A stretch of 14,140 bases of DNA from an uncultured Mycoplasmatota bacterium (GCA_948437815.1 CAOJKG010000018.1:1-14140); one strand, 5' to 3'; shown: positions 5,522 through 14,091, numbered from the stretch's first letter. Notes: generated by a model from the sequence alone, not told the origin. Numbers and translations: made by a program.

Positions 5522-8500
5522 ATGGATATTAATAAGATTTTGAGTTTTAGTAAAATTCTAAAATCGAGAATTTTTTATGTAATGTGTGGGGTAATATTTT
5601 TAATAGGAATACTGATATATTTTAGTCATCCTACAAGGAGTTATGCCCTACCAGAGACAGTATTAGTTGATAGAGGTAATGTCTCTGAACAAGTTTTATA
5701 CTTATCGGATATAACTTATAATAAAGCACAGGTAGGTTGGGGAACAGTATCTCTTGATAAAACCCAATCAAATACACCATTAATATTAAAGTTAAATGGT
5801 TATTCCACAACGTTTAAAAAAGGAATATGGGCTCATGCCACCTCAACTGTAGAATATGATATTAGTGAATATAAAGATTATGCATATTTTACGACATATT
5901 ATGGTTTAAATACTACTGCAGGTAATAATGGTAATGGAGCTAAATTTTATATTTATACTTCTGTAGATGGTAAAGAATGGACATTACAAACCGAAGAAAA
6001 TCCTGATGCTAAAAAAGGTGTAAGCAATGCTTCTTATGCTAAGATAGATATTAGAGGAGTAAATTACATAAGATTATATGCTCACGATAATGGTTCTAAT
6101 GCTTCAGACCATGCTGTATGGGGAGATAGCAAATTAATCAAAGAAGGTTATAGTGATGATATAACTATACCAGTAAGCGAATTTGATAAAGCAATAAAAG
6201 CTAATTATACATCAGGCTCAATTCAAGATAATTTAAAACTTACGTTATTACAAAGAAACTTTATTGATAGAGTAGGACAATTTCAATTAAGAACTTTTGT
6301 AGATGCAGATCCTAAAAATATGGAAACATTAAAATGGTTCATATACAATGAAGAGGCATTAAGATTGTGGACTGTTGGTGGAATCCCTAATGGTACATAT
6401 GCCAATTCATTACAAGTACTTAGTAATTTATATCATGCACACAAAGAAGATTTAGAAAATGAAGGTGTAACAGCCAATGGTACTAAATATAAAGATTTAT
6501 ATTTAAGAATGATGTTATCTTTATCATTAACTCATTCTTCAAATGTATGTTTATGGATAAATGGAAGTCAATGTTCCAATGCTGTAACTCGATATGAAAT
6601 ATATAAAGATATGCATTTAAACAATAAGTTAATGTCAAATTCAATGTTTGAAAGTTATACTGTTGAAGAAATGCGTTGGTTAATGCATAACAATATTGAT
6701 GATGAAGAAATCAAATGGCTAAGAGACTACTCAGCTAAAAGATATCCAAATACAACAGAAAGATTTAATCCATATAAATATATAACTTATACCTTTGGAT
6801 ATAGTTATTACAGACCACAATATTATAGTCAAGAAAACTATGCTAAATGGGACCAAAAATACAATTTATCAGATTACAATATAACATATAAATCAGGCAA
6901 TCCAAAGTTATGGATAGTATTTGAAGAAGGAGCTGTTTGTGGTGGACTTTCAAAAACAGCAGCCAATTTATATGGTGTATGGGGCGTGCCTGCTAGTGTT
7001 GTAGGTCAACCTGCTCATGCAGCTTATATATATTATTATAATGTTGGGGGAAAAGGAGCTTGGCAATTAGCATACAATGTAGCAGAAACTGCATGGGCTA
7101 ATACCCAAGGATATTCAAGAATGCCTAATGACTGGGGAAATCTCAGTAGTGGAATTGTAACAAATACAGGTACAATAAAATCAGCTTCATATTTCTTCTT
7201 ATCACAAGAAGCTCAAAATGAATATGATAAATATGAAAAAGCAGAATTAATAATGATGCTTGAAAGAGTATATAAAGATGATGCTAAGAAACTAGAAAGA
7301 ATTTATCGTGATGCTTTAAGAGAAGAAATAATAAACTGGGATGCTTGGTTAGGATTAGTAAATTTATATATAAAAGATGAAACTAAAACAGAGGAAGAGT
7401 TAATTAGTTTAGCAGAAGAAATAAGTGAAGTTTATACATATAATCCACTTCCTATGTATGATTTAACTCGTAGAATCGGAATTAAGATTACATCACCAGA
7501 GTATAAAAGTAAATTAATGCTTTTACAAAATAAAACTTTGCGACAAGCTACAAAAGCAACTGGAGCAAATACATTACAATATAAAGAAGTCCCAGTTGTA
7601 GCTCAAGCTTTATTAGGAGAGATAAATTCTGATATAGCAACATTCTCATTTAGTGGAGCCTCAGCTAATAAAATTACATTATCAAAACAATTGCAAAGCT
7701 CACAAGTTAATTGGAGTTATAGTTTAGATGGAGGCAATACTTGGAAAGATGTATATGAGCACTCAGTAGAGCTAACTCCAGAGGAAGTAGCAAGTATAAC
7801 AGTAAATAATGATATTAAAGTTCATATTTCAGGTTTACCAATGACTGATGCAAATATATATACAATTGATATCACTAAAAGGTCATTCCCAACTGGTTTA
7901 ATTTCCATTAATGATGAGGAAGACAGAATGATTGGTGTAACTGATGAAATGGAATGGACGTTAAATCCAGCAGATGGATGGAATTCATTTGCCAATACAA
8001 ATCCAATATTTAGTGGCAATAAAAGAGTTTATGTAAGAGTAATTGCCAAAGGAACACAAATAGCAAGTGACCCTGTATATTACACATTTAAAGAAAACAA
8101 CACTAATGATGAAAAATGGTATATTCAATCTAAATATTTAAGCATTCATGAAGTAAATGCCACTCAAACAGGAAAAGTAGAAAACATGTTAGACGGTAAT
8201 GTAAATACTTCTTGGCAATCTAAACATGGAATAATGCCAGCATATGTTACAATAAAATTAGACCAACCAAGATACATCTCAGGTCTAGATTATATTCCAG
8301 ATAAAAATGCTAAGTATATTACTTTTGTTCCATATGGTCGTGCTAGAAATGTTAAAATTTATGTTAGTATGGATAATCAAAATTGGGAACTAGCTGCCAC
8401 AAAGAATAATTTAGGAGATAATGATAATCTAAAACATATAGAATTCCCAGTAGCTAAAAAAGCTTTATATGTAAAATTCGAATGCCAAAGTGCTTATGAC

Positions 8501-10381
8501 AGTGAGATTATCGCTTTAGCTGTATCGGTTATAAAACTATATGAAAACGTTTTAGTAAATGATACTCCAAGAGCAGACGTTAACTATAACATTGTAAATC
8601 CAACCAATAAAGATGTAGTCGCTGAATTAGTAAATCCAATTAGACCAATAACCGTAACTAATAATGATGGTAAAATGACTCATACATTTACGGAGAACGG
8701 CGAGTTTACATTTGAATATGTTGACGATAATGGTAATAAAGGAAGTACAACAGCAAAAGTAACATGGATAGATAAAACTGCACCAAAATTAGATGTAACA
8801 TTTAATACAACAGCTATTACTAATGAAGAAGTTGTAGCAACACTGAAATTTGATAAAAATGTAACAATATTATCAAAAGATGTTCAAATAGCAACCAATC
8901 CAGTAGATAATAGTAAAACAATTACTTTCTTAGAAAATGATACAGTTGAATTAGAGTTTATGGATGATTTAGGAAATATAGGTAAGAAAACTATTTCTGT
9001 TAATTGGATAGATAAAACTGCGCCTACAGCTGAAGTAGAATATAGTACAATTCATTTAACAGATAAAGCAGTTACAGCCAAATTAAAACCAAGTGAACCA
9101 ATAACAATTACCAATAATGGTGGTAGTGATGAATATGTATTTAATGATAATGGTGAATTTACTTTTGAATTTGTTGATAGAGCAGGTAATACTGGTTCGG
9201 TAAAAGCGATAGTAACATGGATAGCAAGAGTACCACATTATGAATTAAAATATTCAACAACTAATCCAACCAGAGATAATGTTGAAGTAACATTAACCCT
9301 TGAAGATGGATTTAGAATAGTAAACAATGATGCTAGTAATAAATATACATTCACTGAAAATGGCACATTTGGCTTCCAATATTTAGATAGTCGAGGTAAT
9401 GTTGGTCAAATTGAAGCTATGGTAACATGGATAGACAGAGTTGCTCCTACCGCTGAGTTAAAATACGACAAGACAAAAGACAAAGTAACAGTAACAGTAA
9501 TAAATCCAAGTGAAGAAATAACATTTAAAGAAGGTAATGGCGTTTATGAATTTACTGAAAATGGAACATATGAAATAATATTCTATGACAAAGTAGGAAA
9601 TGAAGGAAAAGTTACAGCTATTATCGATACAATTGGTATCGATGATATCAAACCAGACGTTCCTGAAAAACCTGAAGAGCCAGATAAACCTGATACTCCA
9701 GACAATCCTAATGAATCAGAAAAACCAGACGACAAACCTAATACTGATAAACCAAATGAAGGAAATAAACCTGAAAACCCTGATACACCAAATATTCCAA
9801 ATAAACCAAATGAACCTAATAAGCCAGGAAACTCTGGTAATAATAACAAGCCAAGTGATAAACCTGATATAGAAAAACCAGATGATAGTGAATATAAAAA
9901 TTATACAACAGATAAAGTTGATGTTAAAATTCCATCAAATGCAATTAAAGAAGATGGTAAACTAAGTTCTAATAGTTTTGAATTAGATGAAAACTTAAAA
10001 TATAGCTTTGGTGATTTAAGTGAATATTATGATATCTATTTAGAAAATGACAAATATGAAAGAATTAATGTTAATGCAACAAGTCCAATCAAAATAAATA
10101 TAAAAATAGATAATAATAAAGACTTTATTGGTGTATATGAAATAACAGAAGATAATATAATAAAACCTGTTGATTATGTAAAAGATGGCGAAAACATTGA
10201 AATATCAGCTAAAAACTTAGGTAGGTTTGTAGTATCATACAAGAAGTTAAGTACAAGCAATCCTATACATAACTCTAACAAAGTAACTAGAAAAAATAAT
10301 TATATTATATGGTTAATGACAGCTATTATGACAATACTTATAGGACTATCAGTATATGTATTCAAAAAGAAAAATAAATAA
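5522..10381 (+). CDS. Giant anchored surface protein: NPCBM, transglutaminase-like core, F5/8-C, Ig-like repeats
   Basis: A 1619-residue multidomain exported protein. Order: signal or membrane segment 17-34 with a possible cleavage after SYA (40-42); NPCBM/NEW2-type carbohydrate-binding domain about 58-205; a helical-plus-transglutaminase-like region about 230-560, with GAVCGGLSK at 470-478 (candidate nucleophile C473), GQPAHAAY at 495-502 (H499) and AYNV at 517-520 (N519, a possible third residue); a helical region about 560-680; beta-sandwich stretches about 700-860; an F5/8 type C (CBM32-like) domain about 870-1010; five Ig-like repeats about 1012-1370; a Pro/Lys/Glu/Asp linker about 1374-1458; a terminal beta domain; a membrane helix 1594-1613; and a Lys-rich tail. 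No LPxTG precedes the C-terminal helix, so anchoring is probably by the membrane itself. The start at 5522 follows GAGAGG (5507-5512); the in-frame ATG at 5489 has no ribosome binding site. It probably binds host or dietary glycans and may cleave or crosslink protein (inference). Confidence 0.8.
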   Translation: MDINKILSFSKILKSRIFYVMCGVIFLIGILIYFSHPTRSYALPETVLVDRGNVSEQVLYLSDITYNKAQVGWGTVSLDKTQSNTPLILKLNGYSTTFKKGIWAHATSTVEYDISEYKDYAYFTTYYGLNTTAGNNGNGAKFYIYTSVDGKEWTLQTEENPDAKKGVSNASYAKIDIRGVNYIRLYAHDNGSNASDHAVWGDSKLIKEGYSDDITIPVSEFDKAIKANYTSGSIQDNLKLTLLQRNFIDRVGQFQLRTFVDADPKNMETLKWFIYNEEALRLWTVGGIPNGTYANSLQVLSNLYHAHKEDLENEGVTANGTKYKDLYLRMMLSLSLTHSSNVCLWINGSQCSNAVTRYEIYKDMHLNNKLMSNSMFESYTVEEMRWLMHNNIDDEEIKWLRDYSAKRYPNTTERFNPYKYITYTFGYSYYRPQYYSQENYAKWDQKYNLSDYNITYKSGNPKLWIVFEEGAVCGGLSKTAANLYGVWGVPASVVGQPAHAAYIYYYNVGGKGAWQLAYNVAETAWANTQGYSRMPNDWGNLSSGIVTNTGTIKSASYFFLSQEAQNEYDKYEKAELIMMLERVYKDDAKKLERIYRDALREEIINWDAWLGLVNLYIKDETKTEEELISLAEEISEVYTYNPLPMYDLTRRIGIKITSPEYKSKLMLLQNKTLRQATKATGANTLQYKEVPVVAQALLGEINSDIATFSFSGASANKITLSKQLQSSQVNWSYSLDGGNTWKDVYEHSVELTPEEVASITVNNDIKVHISGLPMTDANIYTIDITKRSFPTGLISINDEEDRMIGVTDEMEWTLNPADGWNSFANTNPIFSGNKRVYVRVIAKGTQIASDPVYYTFKENNTNDEKWYIQSKYLSIHEVNATQTGKVENMLDGNVNTSWQSKHGIMPAYVTIKLDQPRYISGLDYIPDKNAKYITFVPYGRARNVKIYVSMDNQNWELAATKNNLGDNDNLKHIEFPVAKKALYVKFECQSAYDSEIIALAVSVIKLYENVLVNDTPRADVNYNIVNPTNKDVVAELVNPIRPITVTNNDGKMTHTFTENGEFTFEYVDDNGNKGSTTAKVTWIDKTAPKLDVTFNTTAITNEEVVATLKFDKNVTILSKDVQIATNPVDNSKTITFLENDTVELEFMDDLGNIGKKTISVNWIDKTAPTAEVEYSTIHLTDKAVTAKLKPSEPITITNNGGSDEYVFNDNGEFTFEFVDRAGNTGSVKAIVTWIARVPHYELKYSTTNPTRDNVEVTLTLEDGFRIVNNDASNKYTFTENGTFGFQYLDSRGNVGQIEAMVTWIDRVAPTAELKYDKTKDKVTVTVINPSEEITFKEGNGVYEFTENGTYEIIFYDKVGNEGKVTAIIDTIGIDDIKPDVPEKPEEPDKPDTPDNPNESEKPDDKPNTDKPNEGNKPENPDTPNIPNKPNEPNKPGNSGNNNKPSDKPDIEKPDDSEYKNYTTDKVDVKIPSNAIKEDGKLSSNSFELDENLKYSFGDLSEYYDIYLENDKYERINVNATSPIKINIKIDNNKDFIGVYEITEDNIIKPVDYVKDGENIEISAKNLGRFVVSYKKLSTSNPIHNSNKVTRKNNYIIWLMTAIMTILIGLSVYVFKKKNK
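8553..9640 (+). repeat. Five tandem Ig-like repeats in the surface protein
   Basis: Repeats of about 65-80 residues, each with a TFTENGEFTFEYVD-like core and the first four closing on a V-T/N-W-I-D/A motif. The closing motifs start at residues 1080, 1160, 1231 and 1301 of the protein. The fifth repeat ends near residue 1370 without the Trp. They are divergent at DNA level and are probably stalk modules that extend the binding domains away from the cell. Confidence 0.8.
9640..9896 (+). repeat. Low-complexity Pro-Lys-Asp-Asn linker region
   Basis: About 85 codons rich in KPDxP- and KPNxP-type motifs, typical of wall-spanning segments of Gram-positive surface proteins. The frames seen on the other strand and in +1 here are by-products of this composition. 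Confidence 0.8.
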
Positions 10382-10389
10382 AAAAAGAA

Positions 10390-10427
10390 AGTAGACAAGT
10401 TTAAATGCTAGTCTACTCTTTTTTTTA
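10390..10427 (+). terminator. Terminator of the surface-protein gene
   Basis: AGTAGAC (10390-10396) pairs with GTCTACT (10411-10417), followed by a C and a long T-run. It begins 9 bases after the stop codon. Confidence 0.85.
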
Positions 10428-10455
10428 TAAAAATACTTTGTTTAATGAAATTTAG

Positions 10456-10485
10456 AAATAAAAAGGATTGAAATGTAAATCAATC
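10456..10485 (-). terminator. Terminator of the uS11-like gene
   Basis: On the - strand, GATTGA (complement of 10480-10485) pairs with TCAATC (complement of 10466-10471), followed by a T-rich run (complement of 10456-10464). It starts 5 bases past the stop codon of the uS11-like gene. Confidence 0.6.
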
Positions 10486-10489
10486 AATA

Positions 10490-10846
10490 TTATTTACGTG
10501 TTCTAATTCTTTTATTAGGAAGGCAGCCATTATGAGTAACAGGGGTTTTATCTTTTATCCATCTTACATTAATGCCATTTGATTCTAAGAAATGTAAATC
10601 CATTAAGCCAGTACTAAGATGACCTTTAACCTCTATTTCAATAGTGTCTATTCCATATATTTTAGCATATTCACAAACCATTGTAGCAATATCCCTCTTC
10701 ATTTTTTCTTTTTCTTCTTTCCTAGCTTCACTTCCAACATAAGTAAACCCTCCATGTGTATGACAAAGAAGTTGTTTATCTTTAACTAATATAGCTGTAA
10801 ATGATGTAAAACCACTTGTTATTCTTAAAACTGGTAAACTATTCAT
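10490..10846 (-). CDS. Stand-alone divergent ribosomal protein uS11-like protein
   Basis: A 118-residue protein whose C-terminal half matches bacterial uS11: IKDKTPVTHNGCLPNKRIR at 97-115 corresponds to the family's IRDVTPIPHNGCRPPKRRR; IEIEVKGHLSTGL (69-81) lies where uS11 has VEVTVKGPGSGRE; and ITSGFTSFTAILVKDK (9-24) lies where uS11 has IKSTFNNTIVTITD. Known uS11 sits on the 30S platform and contacts 16S rRNA. Differences: the GFKGSRKSTPFAAQ loop is replaced by a longer charged segment (YVGSEARKEEKEKMKR, 36-51), the GSGR motif is lost, and the basic N-terminal tail is short. It is encoded alone, away from the usual rpsM-rpsK-rpoA context. Its ribosome binding site is weak (AAGAGA upstream of ATG at 10846), and TATAAT candidates lie at 10869-10881 on the same strand. 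It is probably a paralogue rather than the main uS11, but the normal gene lies outside this window and cannot be checked. Confidence 0.7.
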   Translation of the reverse strand: MNSLPVLRITSGFTSFTAILVKDKQLLCHTHGGFTYVGSEARKEEKEKMKRDIATMVCEYAKIYGIDTIEIEVKGHLSTGLMDLHFLESNGINVRWIKDKTPVTHNGCLPNKRIRTRK

Positions 10847-10887
10847 ATTTTTTCTCTTTTAATATATTATTATAAATTATAGAAACG

Positions 10888-10896
10888 TGATATACT
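10888..10896 (+). promoter_or_regulatory. Extended -10 upstream of a possible small peptide gene
   Basis: TGA followed by TATACT (10891-10896), with no good -35. It would start transcripts near 10903, next to AGGAG at 10904-10908. It is divergent from the promoter area of the uS11-like gene. Confidence 0.4.
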
Positions 10897-10916
10897 AAAT
10901 AATAGGAGTAATTAAC

Positions 10917-11024
10917 ATGAAACAAAATAAAATTAGTGATATTGTTTGTTGCTATTTTGAAAATTTTAGATATTTAAAGAAAATAAAAAATAATATACTT
11001 TTCATAACTAATATGATAAAATAA
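10917..11024 (+). CDS. Possible 35-residue peptide, unknown function
   Basis: An ATG frame of 35 codons with AGGAG at 10904-10908, 8 bases ahead, and an extended -10 element upstream at 10888-10896. The product begins MKQNKISDIVCCYFENF, contains two adjacent Cys (11 and 12), and is basic with hydrophobic patches but no clear membrane helix. Its last codons coincide with the -10 element of the HAD gene, so transcription into it would pass through that promoter. It could be a leader peptide, a small protein or chance. No family is recognised. Confidence 0.35.
   Translation: MKQNKISDIVCCYFENFRYLKKIKNNILFITNMIK
10994..11022 (+). promoter_or_regulatory. Promoter of the HAD hydrolase gene
   Basis: Extended -10 TGA-TAAAAT (11014-11022), part of the recurring ATGATAAAAT (11013-11022). 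The -35 candidate TATACT at 10994-10999 is poor. The start codon is 22 bases past the -10, giving a short leader that includes AAGGAG at 11030-11035. Confidence 0.5.
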
Positions 11025-11044
11025 TAAAAAAGGAGAAAGTTTTT

Positions 11045-11809
11045 ATGAAAAACTTAAATGAATTAAATTTAAATACAAAAAAATACATGATATTTGATAT
11101 GGATGGAACACTAATTGATTCCATAGGAGTATGGAATAGAGTAGACCAAGAGTTAATTAAAAGATTTGGTGGTATAAATATTAGCTTAGATTTTATTCAA
11201 AAAGAAAGAGATGGCTTTTTACATGCTAATCAAGATAGTGATATATATTTAGCATTCTGTGAGTATCTTATTAAAAAATATAATATGAGTATACAAAATC
11301 CAAAAGAATTATTACAATTAAGATGGGATATTTCAGGAGAAATATTGGAAACAGAAATGGATTTTAAGCCCGATGCTCCGGATTTAATATTAAAACTAAA
11401 GAAATTAGGTTTTACTTTAGTCTTAGCCACTATGACAACGCAGATACAATTAAATATTTACTCAAGAAAAAATCAAAGAATGTTATCACAAATGAATATA
11501 GAAGAAGTATTTGATTTTATCACTCGAAAAGAAGATGTAAAAAACAAAAAACCTCATCCAGAAATTTACCTAAAAATAATGGAGAAATATGGAGCCGCTC
11601 CAAATGAGTGCTTAATATTTGAAGATTCTTATACGGGTGTATTAGCTAGTAACAATGCTGGGATAGAGGTAGTAAATGTATATGATAAATATGCAGAAGT
11701 AGATAGAGATAAAATTGATTCACTAGCGGATTATAGCATTCAAAATTATAGAGAATTTATTGATTTTATAGAACGTACTTATGGACCAACACTAGAAAGA
11801 AAAAAATAG
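11045..11809 (+). CDS. HAD-superfamily phosphatase, beta-phosphoglucomutase-like (subfamily IA)
   Basis: A 254-residue cytoplasmic phosphohydrolase. HAD motifs are all present: DMDGT at 18-22 (nucleophile D18, acid D20), the motif II Thr in ATMTT (T129), the motif III Lys in KNKKPHPE (K168 or K169), and the metal-binding FEDS at 192-195 followed by TGVLASNNAGI. A helical cap domain is inserted after motif I (about 28-105), as in the beta-PGM and phosphoglycolate phosphatase group. The family removes phosphate from small metabolites, most often sugar phosphates; the substrate cannot be deduced here. The start follows AAGGAG by 9 bases. It is transcribed alone, between its own promoter and a terminator. 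An atypical point is the segment SRKNQRMLSQ after motif II, where related enzymes usually have a shorter turn. Confidence 0.85.
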   Translation: MKNLNELNLNTKKYMIFDMDGTLIDSIGVWNRVDQELIKRFGGINISLDFIQKERDGFLHANQDSDIYLAFCEYLIKKYNMSIQNPKELLQLRWDISGEILETEMDFKPDAPDLILKLKKLGFTLVLATMTTQIQLNIYSRKNQRMLSQMNIEEVFDFITRKEDVKNKKPHPEIYLKIMEKYGAAPNECLIFEDSYTGVLASNNAGIEVVNVYDKYAEVDRDKIDSLADYSIQNYREFIDFIERTYGPTLERKK

Positions 11810-11872
11810 ATTTCTAAATTAATTATTTGTTAATTTAAAACATAATTAAAAAAATAAATAAAATTATAAATT

Positions 11873-11901
11873 AAGGTTTCTCATAGTTAGAAGCTTTTTT
11901 T
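11873..11901 (+). terminator. Terminator of the HAD hydrolase gene
   Basis: AAGGTTTCT (11873-11881) pairs with AGAAGCTTT (11889-11897), including two G-T wobbles, around a 7-base loop. The 3' arm runs into a T-run ending at 11901. It is 63 bases after the stop; the sequence between is AT-rich with no other feature seen. Confidence 0.7.
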
Positions 11902-11977
11902 ATCAATAAAATTATTTAGGATAAAAGTTAAATATATAATAAATTATACTATACAGGAAATACTAAGAAAAAAGAAA

Positions 11978-12006
11978 TATACATTAAGGTTATTATATGA
12001 TAAAAT
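11978..12006 (+). promoter_or_regulatory. Predicted promoter of uvrB
   Basis: TATACA (11978-11983), a 17-base spacer, and an extended -10 TGA-TAAAAT (11998-12006), with the recurring ATGATAAAAT at 11997-12006. The transcript would start near 12013, giving a leader of about 124 bases. Confidence 0.55.
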
Positions 12007-12012
12007 AAGTTC

Positions 12013-12136
12013 TAGATAAATTATTTAGTATTACATTTCAAATATTAACTAATACTTTTATGATCTTATAACAGTACATAATTATTAAGTTTAATTTTTA
12101 TTAATAATTAGAGAAGTTAAAAATTAGGAGGGCAAT
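12013..12136 (+). other. AT-rich leader of uvrB
   Basis: About 124 bases between the predicted transcript start and the uvrB ATG. I see no small gene with a ribosome binding site, no strong hairpin and no GAAC-N4-GTTC type LexA (DinR) box here or around the promoter. AGGAGGG at 12126-12132 is the uvrB ribosome binding site. Confidence 0.45.
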
Positions 12137-14083
12137 ATGTTTAAATTAGTATCAAAATTTGAACCATCAGGAGACCAACCAGAAGCAATTAAAGAACTTG
12201 TAGAAGGAATTAAAGAAGGCAAGAAAGAGCAAGTTTTACTAGGAGCAACAGGAACTGGTAAGACTTTTACTATTGCTAATGTCATTAAAGAAGTTAATAA
12301 ACCAACTTTGGTTTTAGCTCATAATAAAACTCTAGCAGGACAACTTTATTCAGAATTAAAGGAATTCTTCCCTGATAATCACGTTGAGTATTTTGTTAGT
12401 TATTATGATTATTACCAACCAGAAGCATATGTTCCTTCAAGTGATACATATATAGAGAAAGATTCTTCTATTAATGACGAGATAGATGAATTAAGACATG
12501 GAGCAACTAGTGCATTAATTAACTATAATGATGTTATAGTAGTATCAAGTGTATCCTGTATATATGGTATAGGAGAAAGAGAAGAATATGAAAAAGCCAG
12601 ACTTATATTAACAGTTGGAGATATTATTAAAAGAAATGCAATAATAAATAGATTAGTAGATATGACTTATGAGCGAAGTGATATTGATTTCCATCGTGGA
12701 ACCTTTCGTGCTAGAGGAGATATTATTGATGTCATACCAGTTAATGAACACGCTTATGGAATAAGAATTGAATTATTTGGCGAGACCGTAGAAAGAATAT
12801 CAACATTTGACCCAGTAACAGGCGTTATCATATCTGACAAAAAAACTATTACAATATCTCCAGCTTCTCACTTTGTAACAAGCCCTGAAAAATTAGAGGA
12901 AGCAATAAAAAGGATTGAAGCTGAATTAGATGAAAGGTTAAAAGAATTAAAAGAAAATAACAAATTATTAGAAGAGCAAAGACTTCGAGAAAGAACCAAT
13001 TATGACATTGAAATGTTAAAAGAAACCGGCTTTTGTAGTGGAGTAGAAAACTATTCTAGACATTTAGCCCTACGAGGACCAGGCGAGACACCAACTTGTT
13101 TAATAGACTTTTTCCCTAAAGATTTTTTATTAGTAGTTGACGAATCTCACGTTACATTACCTCAAGTACGTGGTATGTATAATGGTGACAAAATGCGTAA
13201 AACAGTTTTAGTAGATTATGGTTTTAGATTACCAAGTGCTCTAGATAATAGACCTCTTAATTATGAAGAATTTGAAAAAAAGATTAATCAAGCAATATAT
13301 GTATCAGCAACACCAGGAGACTATGAATTAGAACATACAAATAATGAATATGTAGAACAAATAATAAGACCAACTGGCTTATTAGACCCAACTATTGAAA
13401 TAAAACCAAGTATGGGACAAATAGATGATATAATAAATGAAATAAATATCAGAAAAGAAAAAAATGAACGAGTATTAATTACAACTTTAACTATTAGAAT
13501 GAGTGAAGAGTTAACAAATTATTTAAAAGAAATGGGTATCAAAGTTGCATATTTACATAGTGAAATAAAAACGTTAGAAAGATTAAAAATAATTCACGAC
13601 TTACGTTTAGGAATGTATGATTGTGTAGTTGGAATAAATTTACTTCGTGAAGGAATAGATATACCAGAAGTTAGTTTGATATGTATATTAGACGCTGATA
13701 AACAAGGATTTTTACGAAGTGAACGTTCACTTATTCAAACAATTGGTAGATGTGCCCGAAATGAAAATGGTCATGTAATTATGTATGCAGATAATATAAG
13801 TGAAGCAATGGAAAAAGCAATAAAAGAAACTGCTAGACGTCGTGAAATCCAAATGAAATACAATGAAGAAAATGGAATTACCCCAAGAACAATTATTAAA
13901 GATATCAAAGAAGTAGTATCAAATGAAGTAGAAAATAAATCTAAAAAGCCAAAGATGAGCAAAAAAGAAAAAGAAAGTATATTAATGACTTTAGAAGAAG
14001 AAATGAAGACAGCAGCTAAAAACTTAGACTTTGAAAGAGCAATGGAATTAAGAGATATTTTATTTGAAATGAAAAAATCATAA
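12137..14083 (+). CDS. uvrB: UvrABC excinuclease subunit B
   Basis: A 648-residue protein of normal family length. UvrB receives the DNA lesion from UvrA, verifies damage with its ATPase and beta-hairpin, and recruits UvrC for dual incision in nucleotide excision repair. Visible: Walker A GATGTGKT at 36-43; the hairpin region SYYDYYQPEAYVP at 88-100; the RGTFRARGDIIDVIP stretch at 187-201; helicase motif II DESH at 335-338; SATPGDYE at 390-397; motif VI QTIGRCARN at 534-542; and a C-terminal UVR domain (about 610-648) that contacts UvrC. All expected motifs are intact. The start follows AGGAGGG by 4 bases. It has its own predicted promoter and no neighbour in the same transcript within the window; uvrA often follows uvrB and may lie beyond the right edge. 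Confidence 0.97.
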   Translation: MFKLVSKFEPSGDQPEAIKELVEGIKEGKKEQVLLGATGTGKTFTIANVIKEVNKPTLVLAHNKTLAGQLYSELKEFFPDNHVEYFVSYYDYYQPEAYVPSSDTYIEKDSSINDEIDELRHGATSALINYNDVIVVSSVSCIYGIGEREEYEKARLILTVGDIIKRNAIINRLVDMTYERSDIDFHRGTFRARGDIIDVIPVNEHAYGIRIELFGETVERISTFDPVTGVIISDKKTITISPASHFVTSPEKLEEAIKRIEAELDERLKELKENNKLLEEQRLRERTNYDIEMLKETGFCSGVENYSRHLALRGPGETPTCLIDFFPKDFLLVVDESHVTLPQVRGMYNGDKMRKTVLVDYGFRLPSALDNRPLNYEEFEKKINQAIYVSATPGDYELEHTNNEYVEQIIRPTGLLDPTIEIKPSMGQIDDIINEINIRKEKNERVLITTLTIRMSEELTNYLKEMGIKVAYLHSEIKTLERLKIIHDLRLGMYDCVVGINLLREGIDIPEVSLICILDADKQGFLRSERSLIQTIGRCARNENGHVIMYADNISEAMEKAIKETARRREIQMKYNEENGITPRTIIKDIKEVVSNEVENKSKKPKMSKKEKESILMTLEEEMKTAAKNLDFERAMELRDILFEMKKS

Positions 14084-14091
14084 CTAATATT

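Noticed and set aside
5648..5662. LPETV near the N-terminus of the surface protein as a sortase motif
   Set aside because: It directly follows the signal segment (residues 43-47). Sortase motifs lie just before the C-terminal membrane helix, where none is present.
9583..9872. Overlapping frames on both strands in the linker region (Gly/Ser-rich on -, Asn/Gln-rich on +)
   Set aside because: They arise from the repetitive Pro-Lys-Asp-Asn codons of the surface-protein linker.
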